Below, piece after piece: positions 26,744-36,400 of a stretch of 64,000 nt of DNA. The DNA is from Flavobacterium sp. 1355 (GTDB lineage: Bacteria; Bacteroidota; Bacteroidia; Flavobacteriales; Flavobacteriaceae). Made by a program: the position numbers and the translations under genes. The stretch lies in assembly GCF_017833415.1 (NCBI RefSeq), contig NZ_JAFICC010000015.1, forward strand, positions 62,001 to 126,000, in the 5' to 3' direction. The notes under the pieces were generated by a model, which was not told the DNA's origin, did no database searches, and saw only the letters and a program-made list of their open reading frames with translations. Each line of letters begins with the position of its first letter. Position 1 is the first letter of the stretch.

Positions 26744-27346
26744 ATGAAGAAAATATTTATCATAAACGGCAGTCAGAATTTCGCACATTCAGGCGGAAAA
26801 TTCAATCAAACCATTACAGAATGGACAATCGAATACTTAACAAATAATAAGCAATTCGAAATTAAAACAACCGACATAAAACAAGAATTTGACCTTGATG
26901 AAGAAGTCGAAAAATTCGTTTGGGCAGATGTTGTAATATACCATACACCTGTTTGGTGGTTTCAGTTACCAAACCTTTTCAAAAAATATATCGACGATAT
27001 TTTTACAGCCGGACACAACAAAGGAATCTACAAAAGTGACGGAAGAACCAGAACCAATCCCGACATAAATTACGGAACCGGTGGGCAACTACACGGTCGT
27101 AAATACATGCTTACCACAAGCTGGAATGCGCCTGCAACAGCTTTTACAATTCCGGGAGAATTCTTCGAAGAAACATCTGTAGATGACGGAGTGATGTTTG
27201 GTTTCCATAAAATGAATAAATTTGTAGGAATGGAAAAACTGGACAGCTTCCATTTCCATGACGTTGAAAAAGGTGCCACTGCCGAAAACATTGACATCTT
27301 CAAAGAAAATTATACAAAACATTTACAAAAAACCCTTAACCCTTAA
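26744..27346 (+). CDS. NAD(P)H-dependent quinone oxidoreductase (MdaB-like flavodoxin fold)
   Basis: A 200-residue FAD-dependent reductase of the MdaB/NQO-like family. The start is ATG 26744 (MKKIFIINGSQNFAHSGGKFN); upstream in-frame sequence is the repeat element. Key segments are VIYHTPVWWFQLPNLFKKYIDD and 'RKYMLTTSWNAPATAF'. It carries out two-electron quinone reduction in the cytosol and protects against redox cycling. Its last codons (LNP and stop) are encoded by the first units of the CCCTTAA heptamer array, so the array abuts and specifies the C-terminus. Confidence 0.92.
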   Translation: MKKIFIINGSQNFAHSGGKFNQTITEWTIEYLTNNKQFEIKTTDIKQEFDLDEEVEKFVWADVVIYHTPVWWFQLPNLFKKYIDDIFTAGHNKGIYKSDGRTRTNPDINYGTGGQLHGRKYMLTTSWNAPATAFTIPGEFFEETSVDDGVMFGFHKMNKFVGMEKLDSFHFHDVEKGATAENIDIFKENYTKHLQKTLNP

Positions 27347-27472
27347 CTCATAACCCATAACCCTTAACTCATAACCCTTAACTCATAACTCATAACCCTT
27401 AACTCATAACCCTTAACCCTTAACCCTTAACTCATAACTCATAACTCATAACCCTTAACCCTTAACTCTAAA
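27333..27472 (+). repeat. 20-unit heptamer tandem array (CCCTTAA / CTCATAA)
   Basis: Exactly 140 nt can be read as 20 consecutive heptamers. Ten are CCCTTAA, eight CTCATAA, one CCCATAA and a final degenerate CTCTAAA. The two main types alternate irregularly. The array begins inside the last codons of the MdaB-like gene and ends 10 nt before the next ATG. Confidence 0.97.
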
Positions 27473-27482
27473 CAAAATAATC

Positions 27483-27761
27483 ATGATAACCATCACCGCA
27501 ATTATTAAAAGTAAACAGGAAAACATAGAACAGGTTCGAAACATGGTTCATTATTTAGTTACCGAAACCAGAAAAGAAGCTGCTTGTGTGCGCTACGACC
27601 TGCATACAAACGAAAATGTTTTTATCATTTGGGAAGAATGGAAAGATCAGGCTGGTTTTGACTTTCATAACAATCAACCTTATTTGCAGGATTTCATCAC
27701 ACAAAGTGAAAGTTTAGTCGCCTCTCCTATTCAGGTTTATAAAACAGTGCAGGTTTTATAG
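27483..27761 (+). CDS. ABM-family putative quinol monooxygenase (copy 1)
   Basis: A 92-residue antibiotic-biosynthesis-monooxygenase (ABM)/YgiN-like domain. The pattern is ITAIIKSKQENIEQVRNMV, CVRYDLHTNE, FIIWEEWKDQAGFDFHNN and QPYLQDFITQ. E. coli YgiN works with MdaB as a quinol monooxygenase, and here an MdaB-like gene lies directly upstream across the heptamer array, supporting the same pairing. It is about 60% identical to the next gene. Confidence 0.9.
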   Translation: MITITAIIKSKQENIEQVRNMVHYLVTETRKEAACVRYDLHTNENVFIIWEEWKDQAGFDFHNNQPYLQDFITQSESLVASPIQVYKTVQVL

Positions 27762-27780
27762 TCTATGACATATCAACTAT

Positions 27781-27822
27781 AAACTCTTTAACCTAAATTC
27801 AATAAGTTAAAGAGTTTTTTTA
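27781..27822 (+). terminator. Rho-independent terminator between the two ABM genes
   Basis: A 12-bp stem AAACTCTTTAAC / GTTAAAGAGTTT is followed by a T-run. Confidence 0.9.
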
Positions 27823-27856
27823 GTATCATTTAAGAAAGTATTTTCTTACAATTAAA

Positions 27857-27864
27857 TATATTTG
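27857..27864 (+). promoter_or_regulatory. -7 promoter box (TATATTTG) for the second ABM gene
   Basis: TATATTTG is 25 nt before the ATG at 27890, and a terminator lies just upstream, so the second copy has its own transcription start. Confidence 0.55.
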
Positions 27865-27889
27865 CAGTAATAAAAATCAATTTAATATT

Positions 27890-28168
27890 ATGATTACAAT
27901 TACAGCTTTAATAAAAAGTAAAAAAGAGAATACTCAGGAAATTCAAAACATGCTGCAACATCTGGTAAACGAGACTCGTAACGAAAAAGCCTGCCTGCGC
28001 TATAGTGTGCAAAAAGCTAAAAACGTTTTTATCTTTTGGGAAGAATGGCAGGATCAGGCCGGATTCGATTTACACATGACACAGCCTCATTTGCAAGACT
28101 TTATTACTAAAACTGTCGATTTAGTAACTGATCCTATTGAGGTACATTTAGGAACTCAGATATTGTAG
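27890..28168 (+). CDS. ABM-family putative quinol monooxygenase (copy 2)
   Basis: A 92-residue paralogue of the preceding gene with the same motifs: ITALIKSKKENTQEIQNML, CLRYSVQKAK, FIFWEEWQDQAGFDLHMT. The duplication is old enough for about 40% divergence. It has a separate promoter and is preceded by a terminator, so it may respond to different conditions. The substrate is unknown. Confidence 0.9.
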   Translation: MITITALIKSKKENTQEIQNMLQHLVNETRNEKACLRYSVQKAKNVFIFWEEWQDQAGFDLHMTQPHLQDFITKTVDLVTDPIEVHLGTQIL

Positions 28169-28174
28169 TTTTTC

Positions 28175-28277
28175 GCCACGCATTACACGAATTTTCACTA
28201 ATTAAGACTTTGCTATTGTAAATAAAGCAAGCTTTATAGAAAATAAAAAATTCGTGAAAATTCGTGTAATTAGTGGC
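28175..28277. repeat. Palindromic repeat, GCCACG-ATTACACGAATTTTCAC family
   Basis: The left arm starts GCCACGCATTACACGAATTT at 28175; the right arm is its near-complement ending GTGTAATTAGTGGC at 28277. The loop is AT-rich and itself contains a GCTTTATA/AAAGCAAG mini-hairpin. It lies between convergent genes and could fold as a long stem in either transcript. Confidence 0.8.
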
Positions 28278-28286
28278 AAACAATTT

Positions 28287-28994
28287 TTACTTTATCCCCC
28301 CAAAAGCACCAAAACACATATTCTTGTGCAAAATTTCAACACTGGTAAAACCTACTCTTTTCATCAAATCCAATTGGTAATTCATTGATCTTGGTGAATC
28401 CTCTTTTTCTACATAATCCAATACCTTCTGGCGGTATTCAGCCCCACCAATTCCTTCCAGATAATCACCATAACGCTGCCAGGTATACTCATTTAATAAA
28501 TCAGTATCCTGCGTAATCAAATCCGAAATCATAAAACATCCGCCTGGTTTTAATAATTTGAATATTTTAGAGAAAGTAGTTTCCCAATCCTCATCATCTC
28601 TCAAATGATGCAAAACCGCTCCCGCCAAAATAACATCAAAATGATGCTCTGGTAGATCAACATCACGAATATCGCCTTGCTTCACCTCTGTTTTTCCATT
28701 GGTTGCATTAGAAACCCGCTCAAAAGCCCGATCCAGCATTGGCAGGCTCAAATCTACTAATGTGCAATTTAAGTTTGGTAATTTCGACAACATTTTCAAA
28801 GTATAATTCCCGGCACCACAGCCAATATCCAAAACGTTTTGAGCATTGGGAACAATTCTTTTCGAAGCTTCTGTAATTAATTCCAAAGAAATTGTTGCGT
28901 CGATAGTCGCCACCTGCCCTGTTTCTAAATTCGAAAATCGTTCGACATCATTATCAAAACGTTCCCTGATCTCTTCAATAGTTGATTTTTTCAT
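28287..28994 (-). CDS. Class I SAM-dependent methyltransferase
   Basis: A 235-residue methylase with motif I VLDIGCGAGNYTLKML (54-69), acidic residue in CTLVDLSLPMLDRAFE, and VKQGDIRDVDLP / FDVILAGAVLHHL. It resembles UbiE/trans-aconitate-type small-molecule methylases, but the substrate is not predictable. It is divergent from the LysR regulator gene with a nested palindrome between them; LysR regulators often control such a divergent neighbour. Confidence 0.88.
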   Translation of the reverse strand: MKKSTIEEIRERFDNDVERFSNLETGQVATIDATISLELITEASKRIVPNAQNVLDIGCGAGNYTLKMLSKLPNLNCTLVDLSLPMLDRAFERVSNATNGKTEVKQGDIRDVDLPEHHFDVILAGAVLHHLRDDEDWETTFSKIFKLLKPGGCFMISDLITQDTDLLNEYTWQRYGDYLEGIGGAEYRQKVLDYVEKEDSPRSMNYQLDLMKRVGFTSVEILHKNMCFGAFGGIK

Positions 28995-29012
28995 AGTTTA
29001 TGTTTTTTTTTG

Positions 29013-29169
29013 CCACAGATTCAAAGGATTAAAAGAATTTTTTAAAGTTGCATGCAGATTTGTTCGCCACGAATTACACAAATTTTCACGAATTCAAAAA
29101 ATAATTAATTCGTGAAAATTTGTGTAATTCGTGGCTAAATAAAATTCTTTTAATCCTTTGAATCTGTGG
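29013..29169. repeat. Nested perfect palindromic repeats between divergent genes
   Basis: Two perfect inverted repeats are nested. The outer arms are 28 nt (CCACAGATTCAAAGGATTAA..., 29013-29040 and 29142-29169). The inner arms are 29 nt (GCCACGAATTACACAAATTT..., 29066-29094 and 29107-29135). All 57 paired positions match. It lies between the methylase and LysR starts. Related nested elements are at 61326-61489 and 28175-28277. Confidence 0.95.
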
Positions 29170-29252
29170 TAAAACTTTTTTATAAAACTAACACTTTGAT
29201 ATATACTTCAAAAATACTTATTTTGTCAATTATCAATACTTAATAGGTATTT

Positions 29253-30134
29253 ATGGAATTACGTCATTTAAAATATTTCCTGGCTGTCGCCGAAGAATTA
29301 AACTTTACCAAAGCAGCAGAAAAACTATTTATTTCCCAACCTCCCCTGAGCCGGCAGATTGCAGAACTCGAAGAAGAAATTCAGGCCCGTTTATTTATTC
29401 GCAACAACAAAAAAGTAGCACTGACCGAAGCCGGAAAATATTTTAAGAACGAAGTAACAGCTCTTTTTCAGAATCTGGAACACATCACTGTTAAAACAAA
29501 AAAAATAGCCGAAAATGTTTCGGGCGAATTCAGGATCGCCTATATCAGCTCAATTTATTCAGCAGTAATTTCAGATTTGATAAAACATCTCAAAGAACAA
29601 TTTCCTTACGTCAACTTCAAATTATTTGAAGTTTCGACAACCAAACAGATTTCAGCTTTGGAGCAGGGGAAAATCGATTTGGGCATTATACGGTCGCCCG
29701 TAAAATCTCCCAAAATAAAATCGCAATTGTGGTTTCGGGATGGCTTTTCTGTGGTTTACAACAAGAGTTTGATTCAAATTAAATCCGAAGAAGACATTCC
29801 GAATTTAAAAGGCGAAACCTTTGTTTTTTTCAATAAAGATTATGCACCGCACTATCATGAAGTTTTGCTGGAGCTATGTGCCTTTTATGGTTTTGACCCG
29901 CAAGTCGTTCACGAATCAAACAACATCAATTCGATTGTGCAATTGGTCAAAAATGGTTTGGGCGTTTCGATTGTGCCCTCCAACATTGCAAAAAACAATT
30001 CAGATGCCGGGATTGGTTTCATTGAATTAAAAAAAGTCAATTTATATACCAATGTTTCGTTAATCACTTCAAAAGAAGACGATTCTGAAATCACAAAATC
30101 TGCAATTGCGTTTTTGTTGAGTTTTAAAAAATAA
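29253..30134 (+). CDS. LysR-family transcriptional regulator
   Basis: A 293-residue LTTR. N-terminal winged HTH: MELRHLKYFLAVAEELNFTK, then AAEKLFISQPPLSRQIAELE. The substrate-binding domain begins near 90 (GEFRIAYISSIYSAVISDLI). It is closest to the CatM/BenM-type group that responds to small organic effectors. The divergent methylase gene is a likely target. Confidence 0.94.
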   Translation: MELRHLKYFLAVAEELNFTKAAEKLFISQPPLSRQIAELEEEIQARLFIRNNKKVALTEAGKYFKNEVTALFQNLEHITVKTKKIAENVSGEFRIAYISSIYSAVISDLIKHLKEQFPYVNFKLFEVSTTKQISALEQGKIDLGIIRSPVKSPKIKSQLWFRDGFSVVYNKSLIQIKSEEDIPNLKGETFVFFNKDYAPHYHEVLLELCAFYGFDPQVVHESNNINSIVQLVKNGLGVSIVPSNIAKNNSDAGIGFIELKKVNLYTNVSLITSKEDDSEITKSAIAFLLSFKK

Positions 30135-30167
30135 TCTAGTAAATGGTAGCGATTATTTGTCATCCTG

Positions 30168-30711
30168 ATCCCGTCCCGATCCCGTCCCGAAGCTTCGGGA
30201 TCGGGAGAAGGATCTCACAAAAAACTCCGCAAAGAATGGCTTTGTCATCCTGAGGAACGAAGGATCTCACAAGAAACTCCGCAAAGAGCGGCTTTGTCAT
30301 CCTGAGGAACAAAGAATCTCACAAGAAACTGCATAAAGAGTAGCTTTGTCATCCTGAGGAACGAAGGATCTCACAAGAAACTCCGCAAAGAATGGCTTTG
30401 TCATCCTGAGGAACGAAGGATCTCACAAGAAACTCCGCAAAGAGTAGCTTTGTCATCCTGAGGAACGAAGGATCTCACAAGAAACTCCGTAAAGAATGGC
30501 TTTGTCATCCTGAGGAACAAAGGATCTCACAAGAAACTCCGCAAAGAGTGGCTTTGTCATCCTGAGGAACAAAGGATCTCACAAGAAACTCCGCAAAGAG
30601 TGGCTTTGTCATCCTGAGGAACTAAGGATCTCACAAGAAACTCCGCAAAGAATGGCTTTGTAATCCTGAGGAACAAAGGATCTCACAAGAAACTCCGCAA
30701 AGTAATTCGTC
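30168..30711 (+). repeat. 52-bp tandem repeat array (nine units) with leading CCCGATCCCGTCCCG insert
   Basis: The unit starts GTCATCCTGAGGAACGAAGG, continues ATCTCACAAGAAACTCCGCA and ends AAGAGTGGCTTT. GTCATCCTGAGG recurs at 30244, 30296, 30348, 30400, 30452, 30504, 30556 and 30608, with a variant at 30660: constant 52-bp spacing. A leading unit at 30168 is interrupted by a CCCGATCCCGTCCCGAAGCT block containing the TTCGGGATCGGG palindrome. There are only point differences between units. Confidence 0.97.
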
Positions 30712-30715
30712 CTGC

Positions 30716-30780
30716 TTTGTCGAGCTTCTTTGTCGAGCTTCTTTGTCGAGCTTCTTTGTCGAGCTTCTTTGTCGAGCTTC
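30716..30780 (+). repeat. 13-bp tandem array TTTGTCGAGCTTC x5 and inverted end of the 52-bp array
   Basis: Five perfect copies of TTTGTCGAGCTTC occupy 30716-30780. They are followed at 30781-30812 by TTGTGAGATCCTTCGTTCCT CAGGATGACAAA, the reverse complement of the 52-bp unit start. So the whole block is nine direct units closed by one inverted unit. The 30.8-31.05 kb remainder holds a worn GTGGCAAA repeat arm and no gene. Confidence 0.95.
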
Positions 30781-31048
30781 TTGTGAGATCCTTCGTTCCT
30801 CAGGATGACAAACTAAACTAGATGACAAACTAAACTTAAAAAAACTTTGCGACTTTGCGCGATTAACCAAATTATGGAAATCCATAAAAATTAAAAACTT
30901 AAAGTAATTTAATTGCACAAAAAGAATTAGTACAAATTCATGTAATCGTGGCAAAAAAGTTACAATTTATCACAAGCAAATTACCTGAAAAGACCGAACT
31001 TTTAAATACCTTAGCAAATTATAATTCCCGTTAAAAAATCAATAAAAA

Positions 31049-32335
31049 ATGGCTGAGCAATCTTCAATTATATGTCCAAATTGTGGGACACCAATCGATG
31101 TAAACGATGTTTTAAAACATCAGTTGGAAGATAGTATCCGTAAAGAATTTCAACAAAAAGCCAATGCTCAAACCAGGGAACTGGAGCTTAAAAACGAACA
31201 ATTCGAAAAAGCAAAGGCCGACTTTGAAGCCAAAAAGAAACAGGAAAATGAACTTTTTGCTGAACGCCTGGAACGCGAAAAAAAGACAGCCGAAAAAGAA
31301 ATTACCGAAAAACTAAAAGCCAAACTCGAAGAAGAAAATAAAGATCGTCTGACCTTAATGGAAAAGGAACTTTCTGAGAAATCAGAAAAACTTCGCGAAC
31401 TGAATAAAATGGCGGGTGAAATTGCCAAACTCCAGCGCGAAAAACTGGAAATGAAAGAAGCAATCGAAGCCGAAGCCCAAAAACAGCTGAACGCCACATT
31501 GATTTTGGAACGCGACAAAATCCGCAAACAGGAAGAAGAAAAAAACGAACTTAAAATAAAAGAATACCAGAAACAGTCTGACGACCAGAAAAAACTGATC
31601 GAAGAAATGAAACGCAAGCAGGAACAAGGTTCTATGCAATTACAGGGCGAAGTAATGGAATTGGCAATCGAAGAATGGCTGGCCAACAACTTCCCGTTAG
31701 ACACTATCGATGAAGTCAAAAAAGGAGCCAACGGCGCCGATTGTCTTCAGATAGTGAATACCCGCGAACTTCAAAATTGCGGTTCTATCTATTACGAAAG
31801 TAAACGTACAAAAGCATTTCAGCCTTCATGGATTGAGAAATTCAAAAATGATATCCGAAACAAAAGAGCCAATATCGGCGTTTTAGTTACCGAAGTAATG
31901 CCAGCAGGAATGGACCGAATGGGAATGCGCGACGGAATCTGGATTTGTACGTATGAAGAGTTTAAAGGCTTAAGTGCCGTTTTGCGTCAGTCGCTTATAC
32001 AGGTAAGCCAGGCCGTACAGGCGCAGGAAAATAAAGGCGACAAAATGTCGATGCTGTACGATTTTTTAACCAGCAACGAATTCCGTTTGCAGATTGAAGG
32101 AATCGTAGAAGGTTTTACACAAATGCAGGGCGATCTCGATGCCGAAAAAAGAGCCATGCAGAGAATCTGGAAACAACGCGAGAAACAAATCGAAAAAGTA
32201 GTTCATAATACACTGGGGATGTACGGATCGATTCGCGGCATTGCCGGAAACGCAGTTCAGACCGTAAGGGCCTTAGAACTCGATTTTATTGAAGAAGAAA
32301 ACGAAGATCCCAATGACTTAAAAGACTTATTATAA
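31049..32335 (+). CDS. DUF2130 domain-containing protein
   Basis: A 428-residue protein. The N-terminus has one CxxC pair (CPNCGTPIDVND, Cys9/Cys12). A long charged coiled coil spans about 25-200, rich in Glu/Lys/Gln. The C-terminal DUF2130 domain (about 205-410) has 'GEVMELAIEEWLANNFPLDTIDEVKKGANGADC' and 'YYESKRTKAFQPSWIEKFKNDIRNKRANIGVLVTEV', which resembles restriction-endonuclease-like folds of RmuC-type proteins (E/D..ExK pattern). A role in DNA processing is an inference. Confidence 0.88.
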   Translation: MAEQSSIICPNCGTPIDVNDVLKHQLEDSIRKEFQQKANAQTRELELKNEQFEKAKADFEAKKKQENELFAERLEREKKTAEKEITEKLKAKLEEENKDRLTLMEKELSEKSEKLRELNKMAGEIAKLQREKLEMKEAIEAEAQKQLNATLILERDKIRKQEEEKNELKIKEYQKQSDDQKKLIEEMKRKQEQGSMQLQGEVMELAIEEWLANNFPLDTIDEVKKGANGADCLQIVNTRELQNCGSIYYESKRTKAFQPSWIEKFKNDIRNKRANIGVLVTEVMPAGMDRMGMRDGIWICTYEEFKGLSAVLRQSLIQVSQAVQAQENKGDKMSMLYDFLTSNEFRLQIEGIVEGFTQMQGDLDAEKRAMQRIWKQREKQIEKVVHNTLGMYGSIRGIAGNAVQTVRALELDFIEEENEDPNDLKDLL

Positions 32336-32497
32336 TAGTTCACGATTAGATCGTTATCTGGATATCTGTAAAACTTTCTTTGGGACAGAATTTGGTTATT
32401 ATAGAATTTTCAAGGTTTATTTTTTTATAAATCCCCCATCACAGATCGCAGACAACAGACACTCAAAAGAACTACTGAAAATATATTTTCCCTATAA

Positions 32498-32538
32498 TAC
32501 ACTGACTTTTAAATCTTTAAAGTCAGTGTATTTTTTTT
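32498..32538 (+). terminator. Rho-independent terminator after the DUF2130 gene
   Basis: A long stem TACACTGACTTT / AAAGTCAGTGTA (further TTAAA/TTTAA pairing) is followed by eight T. Confidence 0.93.
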
Positions 32539-32602
32539 CATATATTAAATAGTATTTTCTTACATAAAGCCTTTTTTTAAAAAAAATCTTACTTTTTGTT
32601 GT

Positions 32603-32630
32603 TTTGTTTAATAAATATCTTATACCTTTG
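32603..32630 (+). promoter_or_regulatory. Bacteroidota-type promoter upstream of the surface-protein gene
   Basis: TTTG at 32603-32606 and TACCTTTG at 32623-32630 (16 nt between) match the -33/-7 consensus. The next downstream gene on this strand starts 777 nt later. Confidence 0.65.
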
Positions 32631-32639
32631 TGCGCGAAT

Positions 32640-33406
32640 TGAATAACTAAAAAATTTTGTAAGAATATGGGGCAAAAGAAAGTTATAGTCAGGGTATAAA
32701 AAAGTATACCTTAATAAGTATGTCTTTTTTATTTCAACATTAGAAAGTCAATCAGGAGAAAATTGCATCGACACTATCAAAGTTAAAAATATACGACAAG
32801 CATTACCATAAAAAGTAATAAATAAAATCAGTCTGATAAAAAAATAATTATACTCCAAAATACAAGTCAATCTCCTCCCAAGAAAATTTGACAGCGCTAT
32901 ATACTTTCAACTTATAAAACAATAAACAATTATTGCAAGGCATTTTTTTGAATTCTTTGTTTCAATAATTGAAAGTAAATTACAAAAGGTTATTAAATAA
33001 TAACCGCAGGCATTTCGCCGAAAGGCAACACGGAAACAAACCGGACAAATAAAAAAATACCACATAGAAACACAAGACAGCTACCAATAACACTGTCTCA
33101 ATCTTATTTGAGAAAAAGGTTATAAACAGCAATTTATAAGCATCATTATTTGTGCCCAATACTTTTTGACACAAATATTTCCAAAAACACCCCTATGATC
33201 ATGGCTGTATTACGGCCATGATCAATGCTATTTTGTATCATAAACAAGACTAAAATAATTAACAAAAGAAAAAGCCATGTCAAAAAACACGGTAATAAAA
33301 GTGAAATAAAAACTAAATCAAACTATGACTAATTCAAAATGTATGTGAAAATGAGATTTATTCTCCCAGAAAAAATTAATAAGTAATAATGTAAAATTAA
33401 GAACTA
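32640..33406 (+). other. Long untranslated leader region without a supported gene
   Basis: About 770 nt between a good promoter and the surface-protein ATG. I find no convincing coding frame. It contains GCATTTCGCCGAAAGGCAAC (small GC-richer hairpin at about 33010) and a strong palindrome at 33196. It could be a long 5' UTR or a separate small RNA transcript. Confidence 0.45.
33196..33224 (+). promoter_or_regulatory. Strong palindrome in the leader of the surface-protein gene
   Basis: TGATCATGGC-TGTATTACG-GCCATGATCA: a perfect 10-bp stem without a following T-run. It could be an operator or RNA hairpin about 180 nt before the ATG. Confidence 0.5.
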
Positions 33407-36400
33407 ATGAAAAAAAATCTATTTAGTCTTTGGCTCTTTATATTGGCCGTGTTTTTCTCCACCAATATAAGCGCACAGGTTACCCTGGGTAACACAAATG
33501 GTATTCCTAAACCCGCCGAACCATTCTCGGCAGTCGAAATGATCAGTAACGGAAAAGGAGGTCTGCGTTTACCACAGTTAACAACACTTGAGAGAAACGC
33601 TTTGTTGCCTCCAACTCTTACAGCAGCTCAAAAAACATTGGCAAATGGCCTTACCATTTTCAACACATCAACAAATTGTGTCGAATACTGGAACAGCACA
33701 CGCTGGATCAGTTTATGTGAGGGAACAAGTATGGCCAAAATAAGCCCTGATCCTTGTACCAATGTAGCGGCAGACGGAACAGGCTGCGACCAGACCTTTA
33801 CCGTTACAGATCCTGATTGTCCAAATGGTCCATTCTCTATTGCGATTATGGCAGGAAGCGAATATGCTGTTTTAACCGATATCAATTCTGGAGCAGGAAC
33901 ATTTAAGGTAAACTTTAAGGTAAACGAAACTACTACGCCCCACACTGTAATGGTAAGGGTAACAAGCTCTTGTACAGGACAGTTTAAGGATTTTATGTTT
34001 ATGCAGAATGGCGTAATTTGTGATACAACCCTGGGAACTGCTCCGGCAATCAGCCCAAGCAGCCCTGCCCTGACTTTATGTGCAGGCGGTGCAGTATATC
34101 TATCGATACCGGCAAATACACCAAATTTGGCTAGTGTAATCTGGACCCGTAATGGGGTACCGGTAGCAACAGGCGTTAATTTTTACACCGCTACCATGCC
34201 CGGTACTTATGATATTTCTCTTGGTGCTGCAGGCTGTAATATGAACTCTGGCAATGAGCGTGTTATTACAAACTCAACAACTCCGGCTCCAACAGTAATC
34301 AATACTATTGTAGCTTCAAATAACGGCGTGATGTGTGGCACAAGCGGTACGGTTACCTTAACGGCAACAGGCGCATCAGGTACGGTTTCATGGTTTAAAA
34401 ATGGAGAATTGACTTCTAAAACAGGAACAAAAATTACCCTGAACGGTTCTGCAGATGCAGGAAACTGGTTTGCAGCAGCAGGGAGCGGAGGCTGCTACAG
34501 TAAACCGTCGAACACGGTTACAGTTACAGTACAGACGCCAACAGGAACACCAATTGTAGTAAACAATGCAGATGTATTGATCAACAACAAACGAATCGAT
34601 CAGGTTACTTCTTTTTGTTCAGGAGGAAGTTTAATATTAAAAGTAAACAACCCACAGGTGGGAGTTTCGTATACTTGGTACAATGACCAGACGATCATTG
34701 CAAGTCCTTACACAATTCCTGCAGGCGCTACAAGTCTTTTAATTCGTATGGTAGCTACAGACAACAGCGGTGCAGCCTGTCCGGTAGAAGCCAGTACAAC
34801 AGAAGCACCAATTACGGGCGGTACAGCTCCTAAAACACCAACCATTTCAAGTCTTACGGGTGGCGTTCTTTGCAACGGAAGGGCAGACTTAACGATTACA
34901 CCGCAGGAAACGGGAACATACACATATCAATGGTACAAAGATGGTGTGGCAATGTCTGACACTACACAGGCTATAACGGCAGATACACCGGGCGTAACTT
35001 ATACAGCAACGGTAACCAATGCTACAGGTTGTGTGAGTGCTCCTGCAACCATGACAATTCCAACGCAACAGTCTACTATACCGGTGCTTGACTGGAAAAC
35101 AACCAGTACGACAGCCAATAATGGTGACAGAATATTTTATGAGACAAATTTAGTAGCAGGAACAGCCGACACTTATGAGTGGTCACTAGACGGGGTTAAA
35201 TTGAGTGCAACAACATCAAGTACGACAATTACCTTACCTACAACTGGTTCAACGGCTACTATTAAAGTTAAGGGTACGAACGCTTGTGGTACATCTGCAG
35301 AAATCACTAAAACGGTTGCTTTAAGCCCGCTTTGTCCAACACCAGCAGTTACAGCGTCTACATCTACAACATTGTCTACAGTTGCAGGAATTGGAGTAGC
35401 TGCAGGCGTAGCGGTAACAAATAATAATCAGGAGACCTATCAATGGTACACCAATACAACAGCAGTAGCAAGTGGCGGAACTGCAATAAGCGGTGAAACA
35501 AGGGCTACAACAACATACACTCCGGCAGCTAATGCAGCAGCTGGTACTGTATACCTATATTGTATAGTAACAAATGGCTGTACGCCAACAACACCAGTGG
35601 CATCTCCTGTCTTTACAGTAAATGTATCAGCAAACCCTGCGAACCTGACTCTTGGTGCTGGTACTTTCTCAGGACCAACATGTTTTGATATTAACAAATC
35701 GAATTGGGGTGCTAATTGTGGGAATCAGACTGATCGTGCCCTGAAGGCTACTAATTTTGCGACTGATAACGTACAAAAATATTATTTTACGGCAAGCGCA
35801 ACCGGTACTAAAACTAACCTTAGATTTGCAATTGTAGACAAAGATAATGTTGTTCAGGGTAGTGATGCAGAAACTGTTAAAATAACAGGAACAGTTGCCG
35901 ATAGCCAGACCGTAACACTTACCGTAACTTACAAAAATACATTAAGTAATCCGGGTAGTATAGTTTGGGGGAAAACGACAGCCACTGCTATAAAAGTACA
36001 AATCTATGCTATATATAATAACGGCAGCGCAGATGTAGCGGTACCGCTAAATGTAAGACTTCAGGATTGTGCATGTTGTGGGGCAAAAATATCTGCATCG
36101 GTTTGGAAAAACTTTATGTGCCATAATTTAGGGGCTGATCAAACACTTGACCCTTCAAAAGCTGCACAAGGACTGATTGGAGATTATTACCAATATGGAC
36201 AAAAAACTCCAATATCAGCAGGCTGGATTACTATTGCTGCTACTTCTACTGCCCCTGCTAATCTATGGGCTTTGACTACTGCAAATCCATTAAAAGGAGT
36301 TAATGACCCATGCCCTGATGGCTTTAGGGTGCCAACAAAAGCAGAATGGGCAGGAGTTGTTGCTAATAACACTTTTACAAAAGTCCCTACCTGGACTGGT

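Noticed and set aside
30244..30711. Possible CRISPR array
   Set aside because: The 52-bp units are nearly identical along their whole length with no unique spacers, and no cas genes are nearby. The same applies to the 73-bp array.
31168..31731. 187-residue antisense frame over the DUF2130 gene
   Set aside because: It is a Ser/Phe-rich shadow of the charged coiled coil on the other strand.
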